Shown one piece after another: positions 10,819 through 23,117 of a DNA stretch of 64,000 bases. This stretch comes from Cryptomeria japonica (taxonomy: Eukaryota > Streptophyta > Pinopsida > Cupressales > Cupressaceae): assembly GCF_030272615.1 (NCBI RefSeq), contig NC_081413.1, positions 145,430,476 to 145,494,475 on the forward strand, given 5' to 3'. The notes under the pieces are model-generated. The model made no database searches. It had not been told where the DNA came from and was given only the letters and a program-made list of their open reading frames with translations. A program made the translations under genes and the position numbers. Position 1 is the stretch's first letter; each line of letters begins with the position of its first letter.

Positions 10819-12185
10819 TGATGCAGGAGCACCTAGGACTTAGGCTATTTAGTTTTCTCAATTTTGGCTTGTACTAACCCTAGCCAAGTTAGGTAGTGAA
10901 TAAGGAATCTAGAAGGGTCCAATTGTGAGTGTTTAGAGTCAATATAGGCCTAGGTTGAGTTAATTCTTCTTAGGTTTGCATTTTGAGCATAAATAGTGGT
11001 TTGATTAGGTAGTTGACCTTCTTGATGGTCAAAAGTGTCAAAACTTGGTATAGGAATTAGGGAGGGTTAAATTAGTCTTAGAAATATTTTAAAAGTCATA
11101 AGTAATGACTTAGAATAGGTCTAATAGGTTGAGAATGCCAAAAAGTGCAAAAGTGCAAAGTTGCAAAAAGTTGTCATGACAACTTTTGTTCTAATTTGAT
11201 TAGCGATGGAGTTAGGGATTTTCCAACGCCCTAGAAAGACCCCACACATGGGAAATTCTATAATAATCTTCTCTTGCATGGTTACCAAGGTTGCAGAATT
11301 TGTTTTGTAAGTTCAACAATTTGAAACTACTCATTTCAGACTAGTTGGCAAGATTTTGGCTTGTTTTGTTCATTTTTGTGAATGCAAATGGATTGAATCC
11401 ATTGATCTAGCAATGGATTTAGTTTCTTTAGTTTTTTACAGAGTTGTTAGTTCCATTTCAATCTTTGTGGATAGTTTTCATTAGTGTTTTCTTGTTTTGG
11501 TTTACAAACAGCTAGTTTTGGCTAGTATATAGTAGTTTTATGTAAAATGGTTGCCCCATGAATTCCACACGTGCTACCATCACTGCGTATTAGGACATGG
11601 AGGAAAACCACTTTAACAGTGTACATATGTAGGGACAAGTTCTAGAGATGACATTTAATGTGTTTTTCACCTTATTCTAGGTGAGTCCAGGAGCAACTCG
11701 GCTAGAGGAGACAGAGTGAAATTGATGTGTAAAGTGCAGGGGTGAATGCCAAACCACCATTTAACCTTCTGGAGGGGTCTATGAAGTTAGTAAAAAGTTT
11801 CCAATGCAAGGGGAAGCCTTGAAAAAGTCATTTGATGCCCAAACACCAACTTGACCAGTCATCGCCGGTTAGAAGGCCTTGAAACCCTTGAAAACCCTCA
11901 TTTTTGGGTTAGGACATTGTATGGTGGAGTAAAGAACCAAAACCACAAAAATCACTTGAGATTAGATGATTCATTGAATAAAATCTAAACTTTCTAGGGG
12001 GTCTTTTGGACCGTTTTCTTTCAAGCCCTAGAAACTGGATTTAGGAGGCCTAATAGGGCCAATTCCTTGTAGCCCTTTTCTAGGCAAAATGGTGAAATCG
12101 ATAAAGAGGGAAAACATTGCAAACCTCAAATGGACCCAAAAGGAATTCAAAACATGCTAGTAGCCACCTCCACACCTCTGCATCA
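10819..12185 (+). repeat. G0 3' LTR (about 1.37 kb)
   Basis: Begins TGATGCAG at 10819 and ends CTGCATCA at 12178-12185, an 8-base perfect terminal inverted repeat, which is how I set the right border. No left LTR survives to confirm it. No protein is visible inside. The five bases after it are ACTCA. Confidence 0.6.
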
Positions 12186-13482
12186 ACTCACAATAGTAGG
12201 AGGTCAATTTGACAAATTGAAGCCAATACAACCATAATGAGCACATGGGAAACATTGTGAATTGGTAGGGTTCCTAGCCAAAACACTTGAAGAAAACATG
12301 TTAGAATGGTTAAGAAGCAAGCCCTAGAAGATATTGAGAAGGACTTGGAGGTATAGAGTGCAACTAGGCCTGGTGAGTTGGTGGAATTGAGAAACACCAA
12401 CTAGGTGAAGTGTTAGCAAACTAGGTGAACCCCATCAATGATGAAGTATTTTCTAACTGCTTCTGAGTCAACTCTAGGGATAAATCAATCTTTACTATAT
12501 TTTTTCATGCCTCATATTAAATTTTCCATTCTTTATTTTAATTGTGATATTTATTCATGAAGCTCTTTCTTATGTTGGGCACCATATGATATTTGACTTG
12601 TTTATTGCTTAATATGAGGCACTGACAAAATGAAAATAGGCCACACAATATCATTGGCTGTTGAGATCATGATAGATGCCATCTTTGGTTTTGAATTCAT
12701 ACGTTTCCTTGGTTTAATCTAAGCGTCCATGCCATGACTCCTCTGGTTTATTGATGCGGCCAATTGAAGGTTCCTCCGGTACACATGAAAAAATAGTTAT
12801 CTTCAAATTAATATGCACAAAATTATGGGGGAAACACAGCTTTCTTACATTGAAACCATTCTAGCTTGGAATAGCTATGATGTGAATTTGGACCATGCCT
12901 CTACTTTGATTATTAACAGACTTCTTGTTTTTGTTTTTCATGAATCATTTTTGACATAAAATATCTTTTGTCCAACACAACAATAAGAGGGGTCTCGAGC
13001 TGCTAGCCGCCATATTAGATCATGTGTATCGGTATTTCTTAAGAACTGCCAGCTTGATTTATATTTCATATATAGGGGTGCCAACTCACGTACCAAATTG
13101 TCGCCAATATATTTGTGTTGTCTCAAATATATTTGTGTTGTCTCACTTGATGATGAATTTGAATTCAACTCTATATTCCTCACAAGGAATGTAGGCTGAC
13201 ACATCTGATTACTCATTCCTTTCATTCATAGAAGTTGTTGTCCAAGAACCGGCTCACGTTGGAGAGAATAATATGAATTCAAGAATCAAATGCCTTATCC
13301 TAACCAAGTATACACCTTGCACCTCAAATCTTTTATTATTTACCATCCTCTCTACACAAATTAAATATTGCACTAACATGTCTTATAACTATGATCTTAG
13401 ACCACATCATACACACAAATTTCATGCTTTGATCAAACTGCTAGCCATCACCAGCTACAAATTATTCTTTTTCATGGTTTTC
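12186..13482. other. Unassigned sequence between G0 and C3
   Basis: No recognisable gene. A minus-strand ORF at 12938-13225 (95 codons) has no domain I know. A perfect 20-base tandem duplication (AATATATTTGTGTTGTCTCA twice) sits at 13106-13145. If the C3 primer site at 13483 is real, the part next to it (about 13440-13482) would be the start of the C3 internal region; it opens with a MASS-like start on the minus strand but soon meets stops. Confidence 0.4.
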
Positions 13483-13501
13483 AAATCTAGCTCTAATACC
13501 A
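13483..13501 (-). promoter_or_regulatory. C3 primer-binding site, minus strand
   Basis: On the minus strand the sequence reads TGGTATTAGAGCTAGATT directly after an LTR-like end (...TAAAAAAACA). This is a tRNA-Met primer site of copia type, so an element oriented leftwards starts here. Confidence 0.65.
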
Positions 13502-13757
13502 TGTTTTTTTATAAAATCTGCTTCACTCCTTGAAGTTATTTGAACAAAGAGGACACCAAAATACCTTGGGAAAACCTTCCTCTTGAAGGTGAAAAACCCA
13601 ACAACAAAATCTCTGATAGCAAGATTTCTTTTATAAAATCTGCTTCACTTCTTGAAGTTATTTGATCTGATCAATTTGAACACTATACACAGTTGTACAT
13701 GTAGTTTGTACTGTACTAGGGTATCCAACCTATGGAAGATTGTTTTCGGTCAGCCAA
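13502..13757 (-). repeat. C3 5' LTR, inner (R/U5-like) segment, split by G1
   Basis: On the minus strand this reads as the downstream half of a copia LTR. It has the GGTTTTTC...GGTTTTCCC wording shared with other copia LTRs, and ends CA next to the primer site at 13501. A 35-base segment is repeated (13509-13543 and 13630-13664, one mismatch by eye), both copies containing ATAAAATCTGCTTCACT. The outer half continues at 19984 beyond the G1 insertion. Confidence 0.55.
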
Positions 13758-13762
13758 AGAAT

Positions 13763-14576
13763 TGAAGCAGTCACCGGTGAGGAGAGACCTCAAAGAGATC
13801 AATACAAAACGGTCAACAAGAGTAAACACAATGAAAAAACAAAGATATGATGGAGGCAATGCAAAACAAATTGTATTATAACATGAAAATTAATTACAAC
13901 CAACTAATAACAACCGAGTTACAACATAACCAGCTCACAGGCCTGCTAGAACATGCTCAAAATACAAAATAGGTCACAACCGGGACCTTTAATCTTAAGA
14001 TCTATCTTCTATGCTTAGTATCTAGCTATCTAATTCTTTGATTAATACATTCTAATGTGCATTTACAATTATATATGGATCCGAGGGGATCCAGTCAGCC
14101 CAAAAGGGATCAAAACCTGAAGAACAAGACCTAACGTATAAAATCAACAAGGTTAGCCTCCGCCAAGAGATTCCTTTGGAAAATCCAAAGGATGAAGTGT
14201 AGATTGCGGGAAAAGGTTGGCCACATGCCAAATAACATCAAAATCAACTCCCAAGGCTCCGCAAGCTTTGGAAGGGGTTCTAGTAGATCACAAAAATAGG
14301 TCCAGGAAACCAGTAACAAGAAACTGTCAATAGGTAACTAGAAATTTTCATGGAAATTGATAGCGATAACTTGTCAGAAAATGATCCAAATACGATGCCG
14401 TCTGGAAATAAGAAAGATGATCAAGTCTCCAAGTAGAATCCAACTCCATAGGATCTGGTGAACCAAAACTGAGACACACAGAAAGAAAAGTTGAAACTAC
14501 AAACAGAAAGCAAAATAGAAAGAAAATGTTTTTGGTTGATGCAAGATTGCGATGAACCAAGGATGCTCCTGCATCA
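13763..14576 (-). repeat. G1 3' LTR
   Basis: Minus-strand LTR, about 814 bases, ending (plus strand) GATGCTCCTGCATCA at 14576 just outside the last pol codons. Homologous along its length to 19202-19978 and to the G2 LTRs. Confidence 0.9.
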
Positions 14577-14607
14577 GACATCCGGGGTTATTGAAAAAGT
14601 GAGCCTC

Positions 14608-17600
14608 TCACTTTTCTGGGGTTAGAGGAAAACCAAGGTGGTCTACCTCTTCATACGAAATACAAGATGAATCTTCAACTAGTTTGTCCTTCCACTTCAC
14701 AATATACTCTTTATACCAATTGCTCCAAGTACTACGCCTAATCCTACTGTCCAAAATGTCTTGAATCTGATCCAATTCCTTCCGAGGCAACTATTTTTCC
14801 AAGTCTGCAATACTGTCCTCACTAAATTCTGGTTCATGATACTCATGAAGATATCCAATGTTAAACACAGGTGAAATAATCAGACTATCCGATAACTCCA
14901 CTACATATGCATTTCCAAAACTGAACTTCCTGAAAATCCTGCAAGGTCCAAACTTTTTCATCAGTAATTTGTTATAAGTTCCAACTGAGAATCTTTCTTT
15001 TCTTAGATATACCATCACTTCATCACCAACTTCAAATTCCTTATGTCTCCTCTTTTCATCTTCCTTCTCCTTATACTTACTGTTCATGTCCTCCAGATAT
15101 CGCTTAACCTGAATATGTAAGGCTGCAATATGATATGCAAAATATTTTGCTCCTGAACTTCTCCGATCTTCACAACTAATATCTCTCAATTTTGATATAC
15201 CTCTAGGATGTACTCGGGTAACAATATCAAAAGGTTTTCTTCTGGTACTCTTGTTTACTATATTGTTGTAGTCAAACTCTGCTTGTGCAAGAATCAAATC
15301 CCAACTTCCGGTTTTGTCTCCAACTAAACATCTCAACAAATTTCCCAAGCTCTAATTAACTACTTCTGTTTGTGCATCAGTCTGTGGATGTAAAGTAGAA
15401 CTGAACTTCAAATCTATCTTCATCTTCTTCCAAAGTGTTCTCCAAAAATAGCCAACAAACTTAGTGTCTTTGTCTGAAACTATTCTCTTTGGTAATCCAT
15501 GCAATCTCACTACTTCCTTGAAAAATAGGTCTACTACATGTAATGCATCTGATGTCTTCTTACAAGGTATGAAATGAGCCATCTTTGAGAATCTATCCAC
15601 TACCACAAATATAGAATCATTCCCTCTCAGTGTTTTAGGCAATCCAAGTACAAAATTCATGCTTATATCCTCCCAATCTTACCGGTACTGTCAAAGGTTT
15701 ATACAATCCCACATTCTGACTACTACCCTTTACAACTTGACAAACTCTACAACTTTGCACATATTTGTTAACATCCTTATGAATCTAGGGCCAAAAGTAC
15801 TGCTCACTCACCAATACTTCTATTTTGTCAATACCAAAATGTCTAGGTAAACCTCCATTGTGTTTCTCCTTTATCAGATTCTCCCTCACAGAACTCTTAG
15901 GTATGCACAACTAAACACCTCTGAATAAAATCCTATCCTAAATGAAGTAATCCAACCACTTGCTTCTATCTACCATAACTAGTTCTCTACATGCTTTCCA
16001 AGGTTCTGCAAAATTTGGGTCATCATCATACAAAGTATTCAATTCCTCAAATCCTAATACTATCACTCTCATCTATGTCAACAAATTCCTTCTCCTACTC
16101 AATGCATCAACAACTTTGTTAGATTTTCCACTTCTATGCTTTAACACAAAGGTGTAACTCTGCAAGAATTCTACCCATCTCATATGTCTCTAATTCAACT
16201 TACTCTGACTATTCAAATACTGCAAAGCTTGATAATATGTATACAACGCAAACTCCTTAAGCAACAGGTAATGTCTCCACTTCTTCAGGCTTGAATTATG
16301 GCATAAAATTCCTATCATATACTAAATATCTCCTCTAGGCATCATTCAATTTCTCACTGAAATAAGCTAGTGCTCTCCCTTCCTGACTCAAGACTACTCC
16401 TATTGTTGTTCCACTTGCATCACAATCCACTTGAAATACTTTATTGAAATCCGGTAAAGCTAACACAGACTCCTCAGTCACTTTCTGATTCAATAGTTCA
16501 AAAATTTTGTTTTCTTCGGTGGTCCACTTGAATTCCTTCTAATTTCCCCTCATGGTCTTAGTCATAGGGTTATAATCTGAACTAAATTGTTTGATGAACT
16601 TTCAGTAAAAACTAGCCAATCCATGAATGATCTTACCTCTCTGATGCTTTCCAGTTTAGGCCACTCAACAATTTCTTTTACTTTCTCAGGGTCCATCTTC
16701 AAACCATCCTCAGCTATCACAAATCCCAAATAGACTAACCCATCCTTCATGAAAGTATGCTTCTTAATATTTATTAGCAACCTTTGCAAAACTTGTCTCA
16801 AATGCAAAAAATGTTCCTCTTTTGTCTTACTAGAAATTAGAATTTCATCCAAATACACAATAACAAACTAACCCAAGAATTTATTCAATACCTCATTCAT
16901 CAACATCATGAAAGTACTTAGTGTATTAGTTAACCCAAAAGGAATCACCAACCATTCATATAGTCCTTCGTTTGTCTTAAATGTTGTCTTCCACTCATCT
17001 CCTTCTCTGATCCTAATCTAATGATATCCACTCTTCAAATATATCTTTGTAAAGTTTTTGGCTCCACTCAAGTACTCCATTATGTCATCCTTCCTAGGAA
17101 AAGGAAATTGGTATTTCACTATGATCTCGTTTATTTCTTTGGAATCAGTACACATTCTCCACTCTCCATTCTTCTTAGGTGCTAATACTGCTAGTACTAC
17201 ACAAGGGCTCAGACTTTCCCTTATCAAACCTTTCTTCAAAAACTCCTGCACTTGTCTATCTAGTTCTTCATTTTCTATCAGTGTCATCTGGTGTGCAACT
17301 TTGTTAGGCAAACTAGCTCCAGGAACCAAGTCCATGCAATGATTGATACTTCTCACAGGTGGAAATCCATTAGGTACATTATCTAAAATGTTGTCTTCAT
17401 ATTCTATCTGCAAATCTTTTATCTCTTTCGGTTGTTCTTCTTCATGCTTCAAATTCTCATTCTTATGAATTAAGGCAAAACATACATTTTCATGTCTTAA
17501 TCCATTCAGGATTTTCCTTCCATCTACCAAATAGATTATATCATTTGTACAGAATTCATTCTTCAAAGGTTCCTCCAAGGGCAACAAGGTTTTCTTCATC

Positions 17601-18060
17601 CCATTGGCCACAATAGTGTATGTATTCTTCCTCCCACCGTGTACTGTCTATCTATCAAACTGCCAAGGTCTACCCAACAAAACATGACAAATATCCATAG
17701 GCATAATATCACACAAGACTTCATCATGATAATTCCCAATTTTCAATTTCACCAAACATTTATCACTTACTAATAACTTATGTTCATCCTCAATCCATGC
17801 TATTTGATAAGGTTTAAGGTGTTCCAATCTCTCCAAATTCAACTAATTCACCATCTCTTCTGAAACAAGATTATCTGAACTATCACTATCAATAGCAACT
17901 TTACAACACTTACCGAATACCTTACATCTGGTCTTGAACAAATTATTCCTCTGCAAGGGTTCTTCATCTCCTCTGGTATGACACAAATCTCTCCTCATCA
18001 TCAATAGTTCTCCATATTTTGGTTTATTGTTTGATCTAGTGAGGTTTTCTTCCACCACTA
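14608..18060 (-). pseudogene. G1 pol (protease, RT, RNase H, integrase, chromodomain)
   Basis: Read leftwards from about 18060. Protease: IDSDSSDNLVSEEM, where G2 keeps D-S-G, so the active-site Gly is Asp. A zinc knuckle just upstream (about 18075-18125) has lost its first Cys. RT: 16562-17611, with the catalytic box YLDEIL in place of YLDDIL. RNase H: about 16170-16560. Integrase: 14791-15660 plus upstream; the first catalytic Asp is Asn (MNFVLG) beside a one-base deletion near 15680, while VSDKDTKF and TEVVN keep the other two residues. Chromodomain: KEYIVKWKDKLVED near 14680-14735, ending TGA at 14608-14610. Many stops break it into ten or more pieces. Confidence 0.92.
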
Positions 18061-19092
18061 CTGCTCTTCCGATATTCTCTATCTTCTTACACTTGAAAGA
18101 ATGATGTCCTTCTCCTCCACACTTATAGAAAGTTCCTCTGAATGTTCTCTTGTCTTGTCTTCCAAAATTCTCATTCCGGTAGCCATCCAGTTCTATCCTC
18201 CGGTAGAAATTTTTATCATCTTTCCGGTATGAATTACCTTCTTTGTTTACTTTCTTGTCCTTATTCTAATCTATATAGGTTCCTCTACCTCTGGTATATC
18301 CTCTTCCTCCTTGATATGTTACTCTAGTAAACCTTCCACCTCCGCATCTCTGCCTCTGCTCATGTCTTTTTTTTAGCTTCTCTTCTGCCTTTAGGGCATA
18401 CTGGTAAGCCTCTTCAATATTGTCTAATTTGATCAAACTAAGTTCATCTTGTATAGACATCTGAAATCCATTCAAATATCTTGCAACTTGTTCAACTTCA
18501 TCATCAACATGTCCAGATCTGATATTCAACTTGTAAAATGCTTCGGTGTAGTCCTTCACACTAGATACCTTATATCTCAAATTCTGCAACTTCCAAAACA
18601 AATTCAATTGATAATCGGTTGGTATAAATTTTGACTTCAACTTAGCAATCATCCAATCCCATGTCTTAATCTTCTCTTTACCTCTTCTTTGTCTATCAAC
18701 TTGCAAATTCTCTCACCAAAGAGATGCATGACCTTTCAACCGGGTACAAACATATTTCACCTTCCTTTCTTCTATAGTGTTTTCAAAATCAAAATATTTC
18801 TCCATCTTCGAGATCCAATCCATCAATCATTCGAATTCAACTTCCCATCATATTTTGGTGGGGTAAAATAAGGTTTAGTATTTTCCCTACACAAAACCCT
18901 CAAAAAATTTTCCTCATCCGGATCAACTGTTGGTGGGTTTACTTGTTATGTCGAGGCTTGTTCTCCTTCATCTTCACTTACATCTTCAATATGTTGGCCT
19001 CTTCTCTGGACTGCTATCCCTCACAACATTTTCATCACAATAGGGTTTGTATTCCCATGCACTCCACCATTCATATTTCCTCTTCGCGCCAT
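18061..19092 (-). pseudogene. G1 gag
   Basis: Starts at a minus-strand ATG (CAT at 19090-19092) about 100 bases inside the primer site; the same position in G2 supports this start. The Retrotrans_gag core is recognisable (KYDGKLNSND, KYFDFENT, LKGHASLW, VKDYTEAFYKLNIR), with the longest open piece at 18266-18706. A Gly/Arg-rich basic stretch follows (RGGRGYTRGRG), then the damaged zinc knuckle (KCGGEGHHSFKC). Stops occur at about 19020 and in the core (18710, before NLQVD). Role: capsid-like packaging of element RNA. Confidence 0.88.
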
Positions 19093-19190
19093 CATTCACG
19101 CCGGTCCTCTACAGTTGTAGGTCAGATCCACAATCCCCCACCCTACAACAAAAATCTTTGGACAGACAACCTCCGGAATGAAAACTCACT

Positions 19191-19201
19191 TTGATACCAC
19201 T
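19191..19201 (-). promoter_or_regulatory. G1 primer-binding site
   Basis: On the minus strand, AGTGGTATCAA follows the 5' LTR end at 19202 directly; a shortened match to the tRNA-Met primer site TGGTATCAGAGC. Confidence 0.65.
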
Positions 19202-19978
19202 TGAAGCAGTCACTGGTGAGGAGGGACCTCAAAGAGATCAATCTAGACCAGTCAGCAAGAGTAAACACAAAGATATGATGGAAGTAAAGCAGAACATATT
19301 ATATTAACATTAAAATGGATTACCACCAACCAGTAACAACAAGGTTACATCATAACTAGCTCACAGGCATGCTAGAACATGCTCAAAATACATAATAGGT
19401 CACAACCGAGACCTTTAATCTTAAGACCTATCTTCTACACTTAGTCTAGCTATCTGATTCTTCAATTGATACATTATAATGCACAATTACAATTATATAT
19501 ACAATCCAAGGGGATCTTGTCAGCTCAAAAGGGATCAAAACCCAAAGAATAAGAACTAACATGTAAAATCAACAAGGTTGGCCTCCGCCAAGAGATTCCT
19601 CCAGAAAATCCAAAGGATGAAGTGTAGATCATGAGAAAAGGTCGACCACATGCCAAGGAACATCAGAATCAACACCCAAGGCTCCACAAGCTTCCGAAGG
19701 GGTTCAAGTAGATCACAAAAATAGGTCCAGGCAACCAGTAACAAGAAACTGTCATGGAAACTGATAGAGATAACTTGCCAGAAAATTATCCAAATGTGAT
19801 GCAGTCTGGAAATAAGAAAGATGATCGAGTCTTCAAGTATAATCCATCTCCACAGGATCTAGTGAACCAAAACAGGGACGCACAGAAAGAAAAGCTGAAA
19901 CTGCAAATAGAAAGAAAATGTTTTTGGTTGATGCAAGATTTCTATGAACCAAAGATGCTCCTGCATCAAGAATGTACA
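19202..19978 (-). repeat. G1 5' LTR
   Basis: About 777 bases; on the minus strand begins TGATGCAGGAGCATC at 19978 and ends TGCTTCA at 19202. Followed on the right by the target-site duplication AGAAT. Confidence 0.9.
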
Positions 19979-19983
19979 TGATC

Positions 19984-20290
19984 TCCCAAGTGATAAATTA
20001 GCTCTTCCAAGGAATGAATTCTCTCTTGATGAAGTTTGATATGTTTTGCTTACTTGATGTATGTATGAATTCGTTGATTGATGATGATTGTAATTGATTC
20101 GATCATTGTGAGTGGAGATTCCATCTCCTTTAAATACAATGCAAGTGACCCTTCACCAAAGTTCGACCCTCTTCTAAACAACACGTTTCAAGACATAGAG
20201 GTGTCAGACTTCCAAGTCAACCATTCACATGATAAATATAAATAATAATTACAAAAGAAAATCGATTCAACTATGATTAATACAACGGTG
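19984..20290 (-). repeat. C3 5' LTR, outer (U3-like) segment
   Basis: Joining 13757 to 19984 after removing G1 and one AGAAT restores a continuous copia-like LTR on the minus strand. It contains a TATA-like TATTTAAAGGAGATGG (plus-strand positions about 20121-20136). The left border of the element (its U3 start) is not clear; 20290 is a guess. Confidence 0.45.
20127..20136 (-). promoter_or_regulatory. C3 LTR TATA-like box
   Basis: Minus strand TATTTAAAGG, about 300 bases (after removing G1) ahead of the first bases of the R/U5-like segment. Position and wording fit a plant LTR promoter; not proven. Confidence 0.4.
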
Positions 20291-20840
20291 CATATAAGTG
20301 TTTATAACTCAGACCTATAATTGTTTGAGGCCGATAGGCCAATTAGACAATTATATTATCTTTGTTGGCCATAGAAGGAATTTGACCATAGCTACAAACA
20401 TTAGCACTCTTATAGGCCCAATAAATCATTTACACCATTATCTCACTGTCGATCTTTCCTTGTGGCATTCTTCTTCTCTTTGACCAAGTCCTCTCCTAAC
20501 TCGACCAATCCCCATACATTGGAAATACCTCTTCAAATAGGTGGTAGTCAATTCCCAATAATGTTGGGTAGTTGATCCACAACAACTAACTTCCCATAAC
20601 CATCAATTCATTTCCAATTGCCTTCTTGCCGTTGATGTGTCTAGAAAGGGGAGGAAAAGGAGATGTTCCTATTGTCTTCCTATTGATGATTAGTCAAAAA
20701 GCCCCTCGACAAAAATTTCAAGGACTTAACAAGCCTTAGAAAATAATTTGCAAAGACAAACTAAAACAAAACCAAAAGAATAAATCTAAGAAAGAAAACA
20801 TAGAACAAAGAAAGAGGAGGAAATGCTCTCGCATCACTTT
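20291..20840. other. Unassigned sequence left of E1
   Basis: No recognisable gene. It is not related to the first part of the E1 3' LTR (27404-27514, 35056-35360), which shows that the E1 5' LTR has lost its beginning. Part may still belong to the C3 LTR. Confidence 0.4.
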
Positions 20841-21629
20841 TGCACCTGACCTATAATATTTTGGTTTGTGTGGTTGCATACAAATATATGGGTGATGATT
20901 TGGGATGGACAAGAAGCTGTGTCAACATGGTTTAATGCTTCACACATGTTATTTTCCCTTTTGTAATACATCAAGGATTTTTTTGGGTTGATCGTTTTGC
21001 ATTTGCATGTTATATCTAATTCGGATGACCTAGTTGATATCATTGAGGTTGGGGATGATATATGAAGGATGAAAAAATTAATGCAAAGAGATAGATAAAC
21101 TGAGTGGGTTGTGTGAAGCAATTTTGAAGCAATGTAGAGGTTAAAAAGTATAATAGATCAATAATGAAGGTAATTTTCTAATGTGTTTTTAACAATAAAT
21201 TGTGATCAACATTTCAATGGATATGGTTCTTTACAATTCAATCCTATTGATGTAATTCTATCAAAATTTTTGTATATTACCATGAAGAAGTGACCTTTAG
21301 TGTTTGTAACTCCTTATTTTATCTTGCCCTAAGATTGTGTGCCTTAGTCTTGGAAGTTGTCTTAGGGGAAGTGAGCTCCTTGGCTTATGACTTAAACATT
21401 ATAACTTTGTTATCATATATTGAGATAGTTTTCAATGTGTTTTTTTTTCTAGTTTTGGTTTTCCATCTAAAAATCTTGGTGTCTATGTGTGGTTTATTTT
21501 GTGGTTTCATATATTTACTTTCATGCATATGGTAGATAGAATGAAAATAAAAAGATAAATCTTATTAATTTTTAGTGTATACCAATTCACCCCCCCCCCC
21601 CCCTTCTTAGCATCTGATAATGTTTAACA
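20841..21629 (+). repeat. E1 5' LTR (5'-truncated)
   Basis: Collinear with 35361-35828 + 42041-42053 + 49315-49629. It has the family marks: AATTCAC followed by a run of 14 C at 21589-21603, then a TTCTTAG-like step, ending GTTTAACA at 21629. It lacks the first roughly 420 bases inferred from the 3' LTR. Confidence 0.8.
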
Positions 21630-21647
21630 ATTGGTATTAGAGAAAGG
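21630..21647 (+). promoter_or_regulatory. E1 primer-binding site
   Basis: ATTGGTATTAGAGAAAGG directly after the LTR; matches the tRNA-Met primer site at its first 10-11 bases. Confidence 0.7.
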
Positions 21648-21697
21648 TTCTTGAAGTTATAGCCTAGAAACTAAGGTAGATCTAGGATTTGAACACT

Positions 21698-22720
21698 ATG
21701 TTTAATTTTGAAAGAGAATTGGATTCTATGGATCAACTTGAGTGGGATAGTGATGTTGTGGTGGATATGGAAAGAGAATTGAAGCATGCTCTAGCAGATA
21801 TGGATGAAAGAAGAAGAAAAGATTCCCTATCTAATAAATCTACTTGATAAAGGAAAAAGGGCCATTCATGATTTTGAAATGAAGTTACATGATAAAACCA
21901 AATATTGTACCAAACTTGAATAAGTGAACATGTTGAGAAAATAGTTGAAAGAAGAAAAAGAACAAATTCATGAAAAAGGCTTGAAGCTTAAAAGTGTCAC
22001 TGAAGTACTTGATGTGATGTTGTGTGCTCAATTTAAATAAAGATAAAGGTGGAATTGGCTTTGAGAAAGTTGAAAGTTATAATTTTTATAGCAAAGAATA
22101 TAAAGGAAAAGAAAAAGTCAAGGATGAATTTAAGGACCCTAAAGAAGATCAACAAGGTTTCATTTCAATCCGAAACAAGAATAATGTTAGAAGGACTCCT
22201 CTTGCTCAAAATAGGAATTCATTAACCTTTAATGGTAATTATTTTTCATGCAATAAATTTGGACATAGAGCTAGTGAATATAGAAGTCAAATTAGATCTC
22301 AATAATTTAATGGTTAGTGCTACTCTTGTAATAATTTTGAACACAAATAAAATGAGTGTAGAAGTAGGATGATATGGATTGGAAATGTGAATACAGACTA
22401 TGGTAGAAATGTTCAGTCATTCAATGGGTATTGTTTTTTGTGCAACAAGTTGGGCACAATGTTGTTGAGTGTAAGTTTAAAATTATAAGAAGTAGAAATT
22501 GTTTACAACAAGGTCTGACTTTTTATAATTGCAATAAATCAAGACATGTTGCTAGGTTCTATAGAAGAATGAATGAGAAGACTACTCATCTAGTAAAAAG
22601 TATTGGGATTAGTGAAGAAAAATAGAAGATGAAGATGACATGTGTAATGAAATAAAATGAGAAGGTGGAAGAAAATGTCAAGGATGGGTCCACACCTATT
22701 GATGTTGCAGATTCCTCTTT
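21698..22720 (+). pseudogene. E1 ORF1: Gag-like coiled-coil protein with four zinc knuckles
   Basis: Decayed counterpart of ORF1 in E2, E3 and E4. It starts about 50 bases after the primer site with a charged, helix-prone stretch. Four knuckle units follow between about 22230 and 22570. In order they read YFSCNKFGHRASEY, CYSCNNFEHK*NEC, CFLCNKLGHNVVEC and FYNCNKSRHVARFY; only the third is an intact C-X2-C-X4-H-X4-C. Open pieces are 22024-22305 and 22431-22625. Several stops occur. By analogy with retroviral nucleocapsid the family protein should bind RNA; the four-fold array is unlike the single or double knuckle usual in copia Gag. Confidence 0.75.
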
Positions 22721-23117
22721 CAGTAACTAGAAAATATGCACTATCTGAGTGGGGAACTGATTGAAGATATTATGGACCCCCTTGCAGTTTGGATGTTGAG
22801 TTGTTTTCAACATGGTAGAGGTTTTGAAGATATTTATTGAGGTTTATGGGTGTTTATGGCAATCCATAGTGGTGTTTGTGGATTCTGATGAAATAGAGTT
22901 TCAATTTTTTGAGTTACGATGGTAAAATTCTTTTATGTCATTAAAACCATAAGTAGGTGGATGCAACAAACAAATTCATATTTTGAGTTCATTTCGATCA
23001 TTTTTTATCTTGTGAATTTGAGGAGCTCTTTGGTGTAAACAAATTTTCTATGTGGCAAGTGCACTTGAAGGTTTTTATAGAACCCTAGGTTTTTAGCTTA
23101 GTCTATGAAAATGCAAT

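Larger units (their letters stand above)
9439..12185 (+). mobile_element. G0: 3' part of a Ty3/gypsy chromodomain element
   Basis: Only the integrase, chromodomain and right-hand LTR remain. The left part (gag, protease, RT, RNase H, 5' LTR) is missing, and the fragment begins at the breakpoint with the C1 3' LTR. The LTR start TGATGCAGGAGCA is shared with G1 and G2, but the LTR is much longer (about 1.37 kb against about 0.78 kb), so G0 is a related but different family. Confidence 0.8.
13763..19978 (-). mobile_element. G1: full-length decayed Ty3/gypsy chromovirus, minus strand
   Basis: Two LTRs of the same family (13763-14576 and 19202-19978) flank gag-protease-RT-RNase H-integrase-chromodomain on the minus strand. 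The 5-base target-site duplication AGAAT is intact at 13758-13762 and 19979-19983. LTRs start TGATGCAGGAGCATC and end CTGCTTCA (read on the minus strand). The two LTRs differ at many sites and by several small indels, so the insertion is old. It sits inside the minus-strand copia LTR C3. G2 at 35829-42035 is a second copy of the same family. Confidence 0.93.

Noticed and set aside
13106-13145. Tandem 20-base repeat as CRISPR or satellite
   Set aside because: Only two units with no spacer; a simple local duplication in a plant genome.
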